From contig JAWLBI010000001.1 of the NCBI GenBank assembly GCA_041394985.1, positions 992,001 through 1,056,000 on the forward strand: a DNA stretch of 64,000 bases. The letters run 5' to 3'. The translations under genes and the position numbers were made by a program. How positions within the stretch are numbered: the stretch's first letter is position 1; each line of letters opens with the position of its first letter. Shown here piece by piece: positions 8,216 through 17,391 of the stretch. Source of the DNA: JAGLON01 sp041394985. Its GTDB lineage: Bacteria > Zixibacteria > MSB-5A5 > GN15 > JAAZOE01. Below the pieces are notes generated by a model. It made no database searches and was not told where the DNA came from. It was given only the letters and a program-made list of their open reading frames with translations.

Positions 8216-8346
8216 CCCCAAGGCAGAGCCTTGGGGTACACGGTTGTGGATATCCGCCGCCCACAATATATAAACGAATTCGTTGGCGCATGAGGACGTA
8301 CGCCAACCACGAATACATCTCCCGGCAGATGTGGACATCTGCCGGG
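8216..8346. repeat. Cluster of four extragenic palindromes
   Basis: Four inverted repeats in a row: CCCCAAGGC/GCCTTGGGG (8216-8236), TTGTGG/CCACAA (8244-8266), ATTCGTTGGCG against ACGCCAACCACGAAT with a 2-nt bulge (8278-8314), and CCCGGCAGATG/CATCTGCCGGG, perfect with a 4-nt loop (8321-8346). None has a T-run. It looks like a composite palindromic intergenic element. Confidence 0.65.
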
Positions 8347-8570
8347 CACAGTTTTTACTCTCGGAGAGACCTTACCCGAAGTCTGCAATTGAGCAGCCGT
8401 TTGCATAGATGCGGCTGATCTGCAACTCGGTCATTCCATTTGCATAATCGATTGTGTCACTGACATGCAATCGGTAGTATTGTGTCATCTTATTATAAAG
8501 CAACACGTTAACCTCCCGAAATCCCTATTGGGCGGCCTTTTTTCGCATTTTCGTGTCTTTTTTCTGAAAC

Positions 8571-8584
8571 GGCACAGCGCTTGC
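8571..8584 (+). promoter_or_regulatory. Candidate sigma-54 (-24/-12) promoter
   Basis: CGGCAC-N5-TTGCA places GG (8571-8572) and GC (8583-8584) ten bases apart, the hallmark of RpoN promoters (consensus TGGCAC-N5-TTGC). The predicted start is near 8596, with the Shine-Dalgarno sequence and ATG at 8625 just after. No activator gene is seen in the window. Confidence 0.45.
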
Positions 8585-8624
8585 ACTAACCCCTTCAGAA
8601 CGACGACAGCAAAGGAGGAACGAA

Positions 8625-9245
8625 ATGCTGGCACAGAATTACAGACGAGGATTCACCGAAGAGAATTTGAAGGCCATGCCCGATCCGCGCGTTAAATACG
8701 ACGAAGGCGGCTTCTATATCATGACAATCTCCGAAAACGTTAAAGTATATTTCGATGACTTCTACTCCTTTATGGAAACGACCTATGATCACGTTATGAC
8801 CGACCTGGCCCGGGTCGAAGAGCGCCTGACCGAATACAGCACTGAATGGACGGAAACGGTTGCCTATTACAACGCGGTAAAGGTTATACTGGAACTGGTC
8901 GCCAAGAACATTCGCTCCTTCTACACCGACGGATCCAATTTCGGCGTTGTCATGACCCCCTGGTGTTTCGGTACGGTAATACTGGAAAAGGTTGAAGCGT
9001 ATAGGGATCGACTGGCCAAGGGGCAGGTGTCCGACAACACCCTGCCGGATAATCTGTACTATGTGTCCCAGTATATCGAGGAAATCCACCGCAAGACTTT
9101 GCTGGACGTCTTTGATTTCCCGGAAGAGGCATTCAAAATGCGCTGGCAGTACAGTGAGCTCCTGAAGCGTTATTCCCGCGTTCTGACCAACATCGCCGGT
9201 TCACTGCAGTCGGTGATGATGATGGTAAAAAGTTACGGAGTCTAA
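8625..9245 (+). CDS. Unknown cytoplasmic helical protein
   Basis: A 206-residue protein that I do not recognise. It has no signal peptide and no convincing membrane span. It appears mostly helical, with a Tyr/Glu-rich centre (VYFDDFYSFMETTYDHV) and a C-terminal amphipathic part ending SLQSVMMMVKSYGV. AAAGGAGGAACGAA precedes the ATG, a strong ribosome-binding site. It is a single-gene unit: a sigma-54-like promoter lies upstream and a terminator follows at 9283. This isolated, strongly translated layout suggests a condition-specific role, but no function can be named. Confidence 0.75.
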   Translation: MLAQNYRRGFTEENLKAMPDPRVKYDEGGFYIMTISENVKVYFDDFYSFMETTYDHVMTDLARVEERLTEYSTEWTETVAYYNAVKVILELVAKNIRSFYTDGSNFGVVMTPWCFGTVILEKVEAYRDRLAKGQVSDNTLPDNLYYVSQYIEEIHRKTLLDVFDFPEEAFKMRWQYSELLKRYSRVLTNIAGSLQSVMMMVKSYGV

Positions 9246-9282
9246 GTCCATACAAGCCTTTCATTTGTTACACCTCGTCCAA

Positions 9283-9318
9283 AAAACCCGTCTTACCTCC
9301 TGAGGCGGGTTTTTTTGT
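9283..9318 (+). terminator. Intrinsic terminator of the 8625 gene
   Basis: AAAACCCG pairs with CGGGTTTT, with an inner CCTC/GAGG extension, followed by a T-run. It starts about 38 bp after the stop codon. Confidence 0.8.
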
Positions 9319-9392
9319 ATCAACTTACACCTAAATACGCCGATACAGTTACTGAAAGCTTATTTGTACGCTAACAGTTTGTGCAGAACCGC

Positions 9393-10376
9393 ATGAGTAC
9401 ATTGAATACATTAGGCGTTATTACAGATAAATACCTTCCGGTATATCTCGATGCTTTGCGAATCGACAGTATCGTCGACTTCGATTTGTATATTAAAATC
9501 GGGCATGATCTGATTTTATACCGGGCATCGAATCTGCCGTTTACCGAAAAGACCCGCCAGACGCTGCTCGATAATAATGTCTCGACTCTGTATGTCCCGA
9601 TGTCAGAGCGGGAGCAGTATCAATCATATATCGAGTCAAATATTAATCTTATTCTGCATGATGAAACGATTGCACCGGAGACCAAATCCGGGATCGTCTA
9701 TGAAAGCACCAAGCTTCTGGTTCGTGACGTTCTGGCTAATCCGACGCTGGGGGAGAATATCCAGCGCGGTAAATCAATCGTCGAATCATCCGTCGGATTT
9801 ATCCTACGCGAGGAAGATGCGTTCCACAATTTGCTCAAGGTGATGTCGTTCGATTATTATACGTATACGCATTCCGTCAACGTCTGTACGTTTTCGGTCG
9901 CTTTTGCCCGCCACCTCGGATATGATGACGAGGAATTTCTGAACAATCTCGGTATTGGGGCGCTGTTGCACGATGTCGGCAAGACGAAAGTTTCGGACAG
10001 AATCCTCAACAAGCGCGGCCGCCTGAGCCCACTTGAGATGGAGATTATCAAGAAGCATCCGCAATGGGGTGTCGATCTGATGCACGAAACCGAAATGCTG
10101 GACGAAGATTCATTTTACCCGATAATCCAACACCATGAGCGCGAGGATCATTCGGGGTATCCGCACGGCGTCGCCGGGCATGATATCCATATTTCCGGCA
10201 AAATCGTCGGGATTGCCGATACATTCGATGCCATGACGACGCGGCGAGTGTATCAGCCTGCCGTCGAAACGTACCCGGCGCTCAAGACGATGTTCGCCTG
10301 CGAAAACGCATACGATCGTGATCTCCTTGAAAAATTCGCAACATTAATGGGACCGAGCGATATCGTAAAAATCTGA
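9393..10376 (+). CDS. HD-GYP domain protein (cyclic di-GMP phosphodiesterase-like)
   Basis: 327 residues counted from the ATG at 9393; a GTG 12 bases upstream is an alternative, and neither has a strong Shine-Dalgarno sequence. The N-terminal half (about 1-130) resembles the variable domain often found ahead of HD-GYP modules. The C-terminal half has LLHDVGK (HD at 193-194), the KKHPQWG segment, and HHEREDHSGYP (GYP at 255-257). Family role: metal-dependent hydrolysis of cyclic di-GMP. The usual DGxGYP is DHSGYP here, a small change. The metal ligands look intact. There is no receiver domain, so the input is unknown. Confidence 0.88.
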   Translation: MSTLNTLGVITDKYLPVYLDALRIDSIVDFDLYIKIGHDLILYRASNLPFTEKTRQTLLDNNVSTLYVPMSEREQYQSYIESNINLILHDETIAPETKSGIVYESTKLLVRDVLANPTLGENIQRGKSIVESSVGFILREEDAFHNLLKVMSFDYYTYTHSVNVCTFSVAFARHLGYDDEEFLNNLGIGALLHDVGKTKVSDRILNKRGRLSPLEMEIIKKHPQWGVDLMHETEMLDEDSFYPIIQHHEREDHSGYPHGVAGHDIHISGKIVGIADTFDAMTTRRVYQPAVETYPALKTMFACENAYDRDLLEKFATLMGPSDIVKI

Positions 10377-10445
10377 GTCTTCTATTTTCCTTTTGCCTTA
10401 ACACTTAAAATTCCGTATATGCAATCTCGAATAGGAGAGATGCAT

Positions 10446-10832
10446 ATGAAAAAGACTATTATCGCAACCGATACTGCGCCTCGAGCCATCGGCGCCTATA
10501 GTCAGGCAGTGGCAGTCGAAACCGATAAATTGCTGTTCATCTCTGGGCAACTCGGTATGGATCCGAGAACTATGGAATTAGTTCCCGGCGATGCGGCTGC
10601 GGAAGCGAAGCAGGCATTGAAGAACCTGGGCGCGATCCTGGAGGCTGCCGGCGGAGATTTCAACTCTATCGTCAAAGCGACGATTTTCCTGGCGGACATA
10701 AAAGACTTTGTCGCCGTAAATGAGGCGTATGCCGCTTGTTTTTCGGCTGATTTTCCGGCCAGGGCGGCCTTTGCCGTCGGCGCGCTGCCGAAAGGCGCCC
10801 GCGTCGAGATTGAAGCCATTGCGGTATTATAG
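10446..10832 (+). CDS. ridA: RidA family reactive imine/enamine deaminase
   Basis: A 128-residue protein of standard family length. I chose the ATG at 10446 because AGGAG (10433-10437) is 8 nt from it and only 2 nt from the ATG at 10440. Family features are IGAYSQAV near the start, FISGQLGMDP, the conserved Arg in DFPARAAF, and the C-terminal signature LPKGARVEIEAIAVL. RidA hydrolyses reactive 2-aminoacrylate-type intermediates released by PLP enzymes, as a cytosolic trimer. It sits between the HD-GYP gene and an MFS transporter, with no obvious functional tie. Confidence 0.93.
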   Translation: MKKTIIATDTAPRAIGAYSQAVAVETDKLLFISGQLGMDPRTMELVPGDAAAEAKQALKNLGAILEAAGGDFNSIVKATIFLADIKDFVAVNEAYAACFSADFPARAAFAVGALPKGARVEIEAIAVL

Positions 10833-10866
10833 CATACACATCTTTAGGTATCAACAGAGATAGTTC

Positions 10867-12042
10867 ATGACACGAAACATCACGGTTTTTCTCATTTGCG
10901 AAGCGATGCTCGCCTCGTTCGGCGGCTTTATTTTGCCGGTTTACGTGTTGTACTTCCGATATTTCGGTATCAATCTTTTGCAGATTGCGCTGCTCGCGGC
11001 CGTGTTTGAGGCGTCGGTACTGGTATTCGAAATACCCACCGGGTTGTTTGCCGACAGGTTCGGGCGGAAGGTATCGGTCATCATCGGGTTTTTCATTTTC
11101 GCAGTCAGCGGCGCCATATTTATATTCTATCGTGATTTTACGGGCTTTTTAATCGGTGAAATTCTGTTTGGGTTGGGCGAGGCATTCATTTCCGGCGCGG
11201 CCGAGGCCCTCGCGGTCGATTCGATTACATCCGCGGATAGAGAATCGATGCTCAAGACTGTTTTTACACGCCGCAGTCGGGTCCGAATCGTCTGTACCGC
11301 TTTGTTTATGATGTCGGCCGGATGGGTTTTCGCTCAGCATCCGGAATTCGTATTTTATCCGGTATTAATCGGTAGTATCGGCGGTCTGTGCGCAGCATTC
11401 TTTTTCGAGAAAAATCCGCCGCAGGGGAATGAGCGGCAGAAATTTTTTACGCCGATTATCGGGATGTTTCGCCAGATTCGCGTCTTGACCGTCCTGCGGA
11501 TCATTTTTCTCGTATCATTAGTCGCCAATTTTTCGTTCGAAGGTGCGGACCAATATTGGCAGGTGTTGTGTTCCGAAATGTTTGATATTGATGTGACGTA
11601 TTTCGGCGTCATGACGGCTCTGGGAGCGGTGCTGGCGTTCATATTCGTGGGCCCGGTCGTACGGCGGTTTTCGGGCAACCTGTCGATGCCGCTGTTGATA
11701 ATACTGCTGGGCGGTGTTGCGATTTCGTCGATGCCGAATATATCGGACATTCTGTTGCCGACGCTTATCGTCATTTACTTTATCTGTAAGGAACTGATTA
11801 TTCCGCTTTTCTCTACGACGATCAATACGGTAATATCATCCGAGGGACGAGCGACGTTTCTATCGGGTTACAACCTGACCTGTTCGATCGGGGAAGTGTT
11901 GTCCGGCGTGATGGTCGGGTATATTGCGGCTTATCTTGGATTGCCGGTCGTATTCGTCCTGTGCGGCGGATTACTGGTGTTGTTTACACTGGTGATGCTG
12001 GTGTACAGCCAGGTAAAACCTGCGCATGTTTTGACCAAATAA
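10867..12042 (+). CDS. MFS family transporter
   Basis: A 391-residue integral membrane protein with about 12 predicted helices. The loop after TM2 has GLFADRFGRKV, the classic MFS motif A (GxLADRxGRK). A hydrophilic central stretch (about 187-205, KNPPQGNERQK) separates the two six-helix halves. It lacks features that identify a substrate; it resembles general drug/solute antiporters. It begins 34 bp after ridA and may be co-transcribed with it. The ribosome-binding site is weak. Confidence 0.88.
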   Translation: MTRNITVFLICEAMLASFGGFILPVYVLYFRYFGINLLQIALLAAVFEASVLVFEIPTGLFADRFGRKVSVIIGFFIFAVSGAIFIFYRDFTGFLIGEILFGLGEAFISGAAEALAVDSITSADRESMLKTVFTRRSRVRIVCTALFMMSAGWVFAQHPEFVFYPVLIGSIGGLCAAFFFEKNPPQGNERQKFFTPIIGMFRQIRVLTVLRIIFLVSLVANFSFEGADQYWQVLCSEMFDIDVTYFGVMTALGAVLAFIFVGPVVRRFSGNLSMPLLIILLGGVAISSMPNISDILLPTLIVIYFICKELIIPLFSTTINTVISSEGRATFLSGYNLTCSIGEVLSGVMVGYIAAYLGLPVVFVLCGGLLVLFTLVMLVYSQVKPAHVLTK

Positions 12043-12076
12043 AAATCCCTCCGCCGCCGAAGCGGACGAAGGGATT
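12042..12076 (-). terminator. Intrinsic terminator for the minus-strand LVIVD gene
   Basis: AATCCCT (12045-12051) pairs with AGGGATT (12070-12076), with internal CCGC/GCGG pairing. The A-run at 12042-12046 is a T-run on the minus strand. It lies between the convergent MFS and LVIVD-repeat genes. Confidence 0.65.
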
Positions 12077-12105
12077 GACAGATTTTGAGTCTCTCGATTT
12101 GCTAA

Positions 12106-14175
12106 TCAGTCATAACAATCGCTGCAGACGGGCGCGGCGCCGCCGTTGAAGATGTAGTTGATCATATGGACGGCGTCGCCGATGTTGATGCTGCAATCAT
12201 TGTTGACATCGGCGGCGGCCGGGCGGACCGGCGGAGCACCGCTCATGAAAATATACTGAATCAGGTAGATGGCGTCGCCGATATTGAACGCGGCGTCATT
12301 GTTGGCATCGCCGATGACTTCACAGGCCAGGTGATAGTCCGCATTCAGGATAAGGAACGCATTATAATCCGCTACCAATACCTGATCACCACTGATAGTG
12401 ATATCCTGCGGGTCGCCCGGCGTATCATAAACGCCGAGTTCGATCGGATTGAGCGGATCGGTCATATCATACACCTTGATATTGCCGTATTCGTAGGTGG
12501 TGTATGCCAGATTATTCAGGACAAAAATGTCCTTGGCGCTGAAATAATTTTTGGAGGTCGTGATGTTTTGCGGATTCAATGGGTCGGTGAGATCGAATAT
12601 CTCGACTCCGGTCGCAATGACATATGCATAATGACCGCTGATGGAGATGGACTGGGCATAGCCGGTTGTGGGGACATCGCCCACGAACACGGGAATACCG
12701 GGATTACTGAAGTCTATTATTTTCACGCCGTTATCATCGTCGGCGATGTAGGCCGTCGTGCCGTAAATGGCGAGATCCCGAGGATAATTGGGAGCATAGT
12801 AGTATAATCCCGTGACGAAGGGATGATAGGGGTCGGAAATATCCATGACCGTCGCCTGGGCGGGGTTGGACACGACCACGGCATAGTCGCCCTCGACATC
12901 GAAGCCCTGAATATCGAAATTAATGGCGCAGTAGGAAATCTGTTCGAAGACGCCGGGAGATGTCTCGGAGAATATCAGCAGGTCATTGTCGGCGATTGCA
13001 TAGATATATCCGTTTTCGATTCGTACGTCATTTACGCGATCCGGGATTTCGATCGTGTATTCGACGATGGGATTGGTCGGATCGGCGATATCGATAATGG
13101 AAATACCCGTTCCTGCCGCAACGGCCAAATCTCCTTCTGAATCGACTGCATATGTTTTTCGGTGTGCCTGGAATGTGCCGAATCGTTCGGGATTTTCCGG
13201 AATTGAAATTGATCCGCACGCAACATCATCGGCGTAATAGGTGAGCGCGACCAGATCAGTGCCGTTAATATCAAGCCCTCGGCAGTCGTAAAAATCAGTA
13301 TCGTATCTTATAAATTGCGGATCGGTCTTATCGGTCACATCGATGACGGCTATGCCTTGCCCATTGGCGACATACACGAGGTTGTCGACCGGGAAGGCAT
13401 CGTATGAATTTTTATTGAATTCCGTGTTTTCAAAATCATAGGTGCCGACGATCGTCGGATTGAGTGGATCGGACAGTTCAAAGATAATCAAGCCTTGGTT
13501 GGCGTTTGCGCAATACAAATATCCTTCCTGATATCGGATACTGTGCGTGAACACCGGTGTATCGAATCCCGATACGAGAACCGGGGAGTACGGATCCGAG
13601 ATATCGATTACGTTTCCCTCTGCGATATCGATGCAGTAGAGATAATCACCTCCAATTTCGATAATGTTTATTCTCGGGGCCGACGTATATGAAATTTGTT
13701 GAGGATTTGTCGGATCGGAAATATCATACACGCGGAGAGCCACATCGCATTCCGCGACATAGGCAAAATTACCGCGCACTTTGATATCACTCAGAAATCC
13801 AACTCCCGGTATTTCATATGGAATTTCGGCATGTCCGACAATCACGGGACTCGACGGGTCAGAAACGTCCACGACTTTCAGTCCGACTTTTTCATGAGCA
13901 ATATATGCATACATGCCGACAATTTCCATCTTTCGGGCCCTGCTGCCCTCAAGGAACAATTCGGATAACAATACGGGCGAGCCGGGGTCGCTGACATCGA
14001 GAATCTGGAGGCCATGCTCCTTGAGACAGTAGGCATAATCGCCCTCAATCTCAATATCATAGTTCAATGACCACAGCGTGCTGCCGGCATAGCTCAATTC
14101 GACGCTGTCGGCAAGAACGGGAACACAGAATAAGATAAGGCAGGAAACGAAAAGTGAAAGGGCGGTGCGGTTCAT
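12106..14175 (-). CDS. Exported LVIVD-repeat protein with dockerin-like tag
   Basis: 689 residues from the ATG at 14175, chosen because GGGGGA lies 8 nt upstream and a signal peptide follows directly (ends in VLADS). The frame upstream of it has no family character. The body is built of many about 40-residue repeats with cores such as LQILDVSDPGSPV, LKVVDVSDPSSPV and VKIIDFSNPGIPV, the LVIVD repeat, which forms a beta-propeller-like surface domain. The last 70 residues are two EF-hand-like halves (GDANNDAAFNIGDAIYLIQY and DVNNDCSINIGDAVHMINY), a dockerin-like pair ending CSDCYD. Probably surface-exposed and involved in adhesion or binding. Own promoter at 14303. Confidence 0.9.
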   Translation of the reverse strand: MNRTALSLFVSCLILFCVPVLADSVELSYAGSTLWSLNYDIEIEGDYAYCLKEHGLQILDVSDPGSPVLLSELFLEGSRARKMEIVGMYAYIAHEKVGLKVVDVSDPSSPVIVGHAEIPYEIPGVGFLSDIKVRGNFAYVAECDVALRVYDISDPTNPQQISYTSAPRINIIEIGGDYLYCIDIAEGNVIDISDPYSPVLVSGFDTPVFTHSIRYQEGYLYCANANQGLIIFELSDPLNPTIVGTYDFENTEFNKNSYDAFPVDNLVYVANGQGIAVIDVTDKTDPQFIRYDTDFYDCRGLDINGTDLVALTYYADDVACGSISIPENPERFGTFQAHRKTYAVDSEGDLAVAAGTGISIIDIADPTNPIVEYTIEIPDRVNDVRIENGYIYAIADNDLLIFSETSPGVFEQISYCAINFDIQGFDVEGDYAVVVSNPAQATVMDISDPYHPFVTGLYYYAPNYPRDLAIYGTTAYIADDDNGVKIIDFSNPGIPVFVGDVPTTGYAQSISISGHYAYVIATGVEIFDLTDPLNPQNITTSKNYFSAKDIFVLNNLAYTTYEYGNIKVYDMTDPLNPIELGVYDTPGDPQDITISGDQVLVADYNAFLILNADYHLACEVIGDANNDAAFNIGDAIYLIQYIFMSGAPPVRPAAADVNNDCSINIGDAVHMINYIFNGGAAPVCSDCYD

Positions 14176-14302
14176 GATCATTCCCCCGAATAGATTTTTA
14201 TTGTATGCAACGATGTCATATGCCGGGCGGCACGCGAGTGAGTCCGTCAAGTTGCATACGTATGAGACTATTTGCGCACTAGTAAAATGACCCTATGTCT
14301 AT

Positions 14303-14330
14303 AATATAGGAATAAATAATACGGTGTCAA
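14303..14330 (-). promoter_or_regulatory. Promoter of the LVIVD-repeat gene
   Basis: Minus strand: TTGACA (14325-14330), a 16-nt spacer, TATATT (14303-14308); TATTAT at 18-nt spacing overlaps it. The predicted leader to the ATG at 14175 is about 120 nt. The same TTGACA-N16-TATATT layout precedes the gene at 14443-17100. Confidence 0.65.
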
Positions 14331-14378
14331 TCGATTATTCCTCGAATAGAACAATTATGATGAGGCATGTCAGGGGTG

Positions 14379-14418
14379 AAAAAAGATGAGCCCGGAGCAA
14401 GAGGGTTGCGCCGGGCTC
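14379..14418 (-). terminator. Intrinsic terminator of the cohesin/T9SS-type gene
   Basis: GAGCCCGG (14388-14395) pairs with CCGGGCTC (14411-14418). The A-run at 14379-14384 gives a T-run on the minus strand. It lies 25 bp after the stop codon at 14443. Confidence 0.85.
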
Positions 14419-14442
14419 AGGAGTTACTAGTAGAGGGGGAAT

Positions 14443-17100
14443 TTATTTCAGCAATACCATTTGCCGGGTAACGGTGTTGTCACCGGCCGAAATTTTATAG
14501 AAATAAATTCCCGATGCGACCGCTTGACCGGCGGCATCTTTGGAATCCCATACGACCTGAACCGTGCCGGGTTCGGAGATACCTCTGAATTGTGATACCT
14601 TTTGCCCTGCGATATTATAAATATCGACAGTCCACTCGCTCGCCATGTTGAGATCAAAGCTGATCGTCGTCTTTGGGTTGAACGGGTTCGGATAGTTCTG
14701 GTGTGCCGTAAATGTGCGCGGCAGGGTTCGAATCGTCGCATCGAGTTCCGCTCCCTGATAGGTGGCAGCCTCGACGGAGATCAACTCCGCCTTACCTTCG
14801 ACCGGGATCGTGATCTCGGTTGCGGAGGTTATCGGAGTTGTTCCGATGTCGTATACGAGCAGGCGCAGCCGGCCGCCGATGACATCCGAGAGAATCTTCA
14901 GGTTGTCATTTACCGTAGGTTTTCCAACCGTGCCATCAATATCGAAGACGAACAAGGCGGCTCCGGCGTCGACATCGGTCGAAATGCGAATTGTCTCGCC
15001 ATCGAAGGTCGCATCGAAGTGAGCATCCGGAACCGGTTTCGGATACGGCTGGGCATCGCCGACGATGATGCGCGTAAGATAGACCAGGTCGGCAATCGTG
15101 ACCGGCGTGCCATCGGCGTTGATATCCGAGGCTGCCAGAGATGCGGCGACGTGGTTGTTAAACGCGCTTTCGCCGTAGATGAAGAAGTTCGTCAGCATGA
15201 CCGCATCGGCGATTTCATTGGAGATGCCATTCTGGTTGATATCGCCTCGGTCGTCGATTTTATCCTTGTCGATGATGTCGATACCGCCGTTGTAGAAATC
15301 GACGAATCGCACCGGAGGAATTTTGTCGGTTCCCGGAGTGAACTGGGTAATGCACGTCTCGGGAGCGCCATACCAGGTCGGGAAATCGGTGTCGGTATCA
15401 GTGACATCGACGTAAGTATCGGTTCCGTTTTCGCCATAATAGTTATAGACGTTTCGTGAGACGGCCAGCGTGTCGCCGGATACGACAGAAATCGTATTGT
15501 CTCCGCAGTCCATCCAGAAGAATTTCACCTGTGCGAACTGACCATTGGCATTGACGTCCGACGTGACATAAAATTGCAAATTCACAAGTGCTGCATCATT
15601 ATTCGAAGCAATATTTATGCACGAATAGTCCGGGTGGTAAGGTCCGTTATTAGTTTCGGCGAGTCCGACAAGTCGAATCTCTCCGGAAGGACACCCCGTA
15701 CCGCAATTGCCGTTCCAACTGTGGCGATAGGTGAAGTACTCCCAATTGCACTCGACTAAGTGATCGCCGAGAGAAGCCTGGGTAAAAGTCAGAATAGATT
15801 CGTCATAATGAATTAAAAAGTCGAAACCGCCCATCGTTTCCGAGGCCGCAATCATTTTAATCGGAAGATTTGTATATTGCCCCTGATAAACATCATGGTA
15901 CTTTTCAATTTTGACCATGAAAACATCCAAACCCAAGACTTCCACATTAAATGAGCATTCATCCGATTGAAATCCATCGCCGACACTAACAGTAATAGTA
16001 TGTACTACTCCATGGTCCATTTCATTTGGCATCCAGGTATAGACGCCGGTCTCAGCATCTATTTGACCCGGGCCATTGAGTAATTCAAATGTTAGATTGT
16101 CACAGGCATCGACATCTGAGCCAATGATATCGCTTTTTGTAAATAGTACATTGTCGATTGTTCTTTCAAACACAGAACCGCAATCGATCGTCGGCGTATT
16201 ATTCGTCGCAGTGATAGTAATAGTGTGTGCTGTGCAGCCAGTGGCATTGTGGCTGGCATCTGTGGCATAAACAGTGACCGAAACCGCCGCGCCGATATCG
16301 GCGCCGGTTGCGGTGTAGTTGACCGTGCAGGTGCCGTCGTTGTGATTTGTGACCGTGGCCGTACCGTTTCCGGTATTCGCGGAAATGCCGAATTGAATGG
16401 CATCACCTTCAAAATCGGTTGCGCTTAATACTACGGAATTACTGCCGCAGTGGCTGACGCTCATTGTCGAGGGATTACCCGATACGAATTCGGGACATTG
16501 ATTTTCGATTTTATCGACGACATAACAGCGACCGCCTTCGCTCCATGCAACAGAGGGGACGAATGTGCCGCCTCCGGCATCGACAAAGACGAATGATCCT
16601 GCCGGCGGTACATACGTACTATCGATACAGATAATTCCTTCATCGACCGCGGTCGGAAGATTCGGCGTGAAGTGCAGTGATATCATGTGTTCGAGCGGTC
16701 CCGAAGCGAGGCCGCCGTTCAGTGCGGCGCCTCCGAACATGATCGTGTCGGGCGAGATGCCGTCGAGGGTCGTATCCGTTATCTGCATACCGCCCAAGTC
16801 CCAAACCGTGTTGGGGGGAGACATGCGGGAACCGGGGACGACGGTCAAAATTTGATTCGATCCCAGACCTTCGGATTGCGCATTCCAGGTCCAGGAAGCA
16901 TCATCGGGGGACCAGATATGAAAGCCCAGTCCCAAGCCGCCGAGAGTCACGTCGTTTTCCAAAGAGATAAGAAATTCATTTGCCTGATCGGCAAAGATGG
17001 TGTCAGTAGTGGAATTTATTCCTAAATCAACGACATTTCCGGCCGCTGCCGTTCCGCCGATGAGACAAACGGCAACCAGTGTCCATAAAATGCGTTTCAT
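14443..17100 (-). CDS. Exported cohesin/cadherin-like protein with T9SS-type C-terminus
   Basis: 885 residues from the ATG at 17100, preferred over an ATG 15 bases upstream because GAGG sits 9 nt before it and the signal peptide (MKRILWTLVAVCLIG) starts here. Order: a 22-195 domain with GLGLGFHIWSPDDASWTW, shared with the next gene; two Ig/cadherin-like repeats (about 205-395); a cohesin-like domain (about 400-560, FDFLIHYDESILTFTQASLG); a dockerin-like pair (about 625-700, DINQNGISNEIADAVMLTN); a beta-rich module; and a last 80 residues NYPNPFNPKTTISFDL...ASGIYFYKISAG...MVLLK, the T9SS type A sorting/FlgD-like domain. Having cohesin- and dockerin-like parts in one chain is unusual. Likely secreted or anchored on the cell surface. 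Confidence 0.9.
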   Translation of the reverse strand: MKRILWTLVAVCLIGGTAAAGNVVDLGINSTTDTIFADQANEFLISLENDVTLGGLGLGFHIWSPDDASWTWNAQSEGLGSNQILTVVPGSRMSPPNTVWDLGGMQITDTTLDGISPDTIMFGGAALNGGLASGPLEHMISLHFTPNLPTAVDEGIICIDSTYVPPAGSFVFVDAGGGTFVPSVAWSEGGRCYVVDKIENQCPEFVSGNPSTMSVSHCGSNSVVLSATDFEGDAIQFGISANTGNGTATVTNHNDGTCTVNYTATGADIGAAVSVTVYATDASHNATGCTAHTITITATNNTPTIDCGSVFERTIDNVLFTKSDIIGSDVDACDNLTFELLNGPGQIDAETGVYTWMPNEMDHGVVHTITVSVGDGFQSDECSFNVEVLGLDVFMVKIEKYHDVYQGQYTNLPIKMIAASETMGGFDFLIHYDESILTFTQASLGDHLVECNWEYFTYRHSWNGNCGTGCPSGEIRLVGLAETNNGPYHPDYSCINIASNNDAALVNLQFYVTSDVNANGQFAQVKFFWMDCGDNTISVVSGDTLAVSRNVYNYYGENGTDTYVDVTDTDTDFPTWYGAPETCITQFTPGTDKIPPVRFVDFYNGGIDIIDKDKIDDRGDINQNGISNEIADAVMLTNFFIYGESAFNNHVAASLAASDINADGTPVTIADLVYLTRIIVGDAQPYPKPVPDAHFDATFDGETIRISTDVDAGAALFVFDIDGTVGKPTVNDNLKILSDVIGGRLRLLVYDIGTTPITSATEITIPVEGKAELISVEAATYQGAELDATIRTLPRTFTAHQNYPNPFNPKTTISFDLNMASEWTVDIYNIAGQKVSQFRGISEPGTVQVVWDSKDAAGQAVASGIYFYKISAGDNTVTRQMVLLK

Positions 17101-17249
17101 AAACAAGAACCTCATAGTGTCATTTATTGCTACAGCAATGCTTTAATACGTAAGTCTCTCGTATGTAGTAGTTGATGCGTTTACCAGGATCGGTAGAGAG
17201 AAATCGGCGGTGGGGATTAATTCCCTCCCGAAACCCTTATTCTATAAGA

Positions 17250-17277
17250 AATATAGCATCCTCTTCCAAGCTGTCAA
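17250..17277 (-). promoter_or_regulatory. Promoter of the cohesin/T9SS-type gene
   Basis: Minus strand: TTGACA (17272-17277), a 16-nt spacer, TATATT (17250-17255). It leaves a leader of about 140 nt before the ATG at 17100. Confidence 0.65.
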
Positions 17278-17346
17278 GCACTTTTGCCTATTTAATGGAC
17301 TATTATTACGCAAATATACGAATTATGTTACGAGATTGTTAGTCGA

Positions 17347-17363
17347 TTCGCAGAATCTGCGAA
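17347..17363. repeat. Perfect 7-bp-arm palindrome
   Basis: TTCGCAG-AAT-CTGCGAA lies about 70 bp upstream of the -35 of the 14443 gene and could be a regulator site or an RNA hairpin. No known operator matches with confidence. Confidence 0.4.
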
Positions 17364-17391
17364 ATAACCGTATGGAAATAGTTGGATTTAA

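Larger units (their letters stand above)
8143..8624. other. Intergenic region with terminator and hairpin cluster
   Basis: No coding signal on either strand. Contents: the terminator of the beta-barrel gene (8175-8205), four consecutive palindromes (8216-8346) and a sigma-54-like promoter (8571-8584) that probably serves the next gene. Confidence 0.6.

Noticed and set aside
8164..8418. Overlapping frames on both strands through the hairpin block
   Set aside because: They exist only because the palindromes lack stops; there is no start signal and no family character.
14726..14745. GGTTCGAATC-like string that recalls a tRNA T-loop
   Set aside because: It lies inside a convincing coding region, and no acceptor or anticodon stem fits around it.
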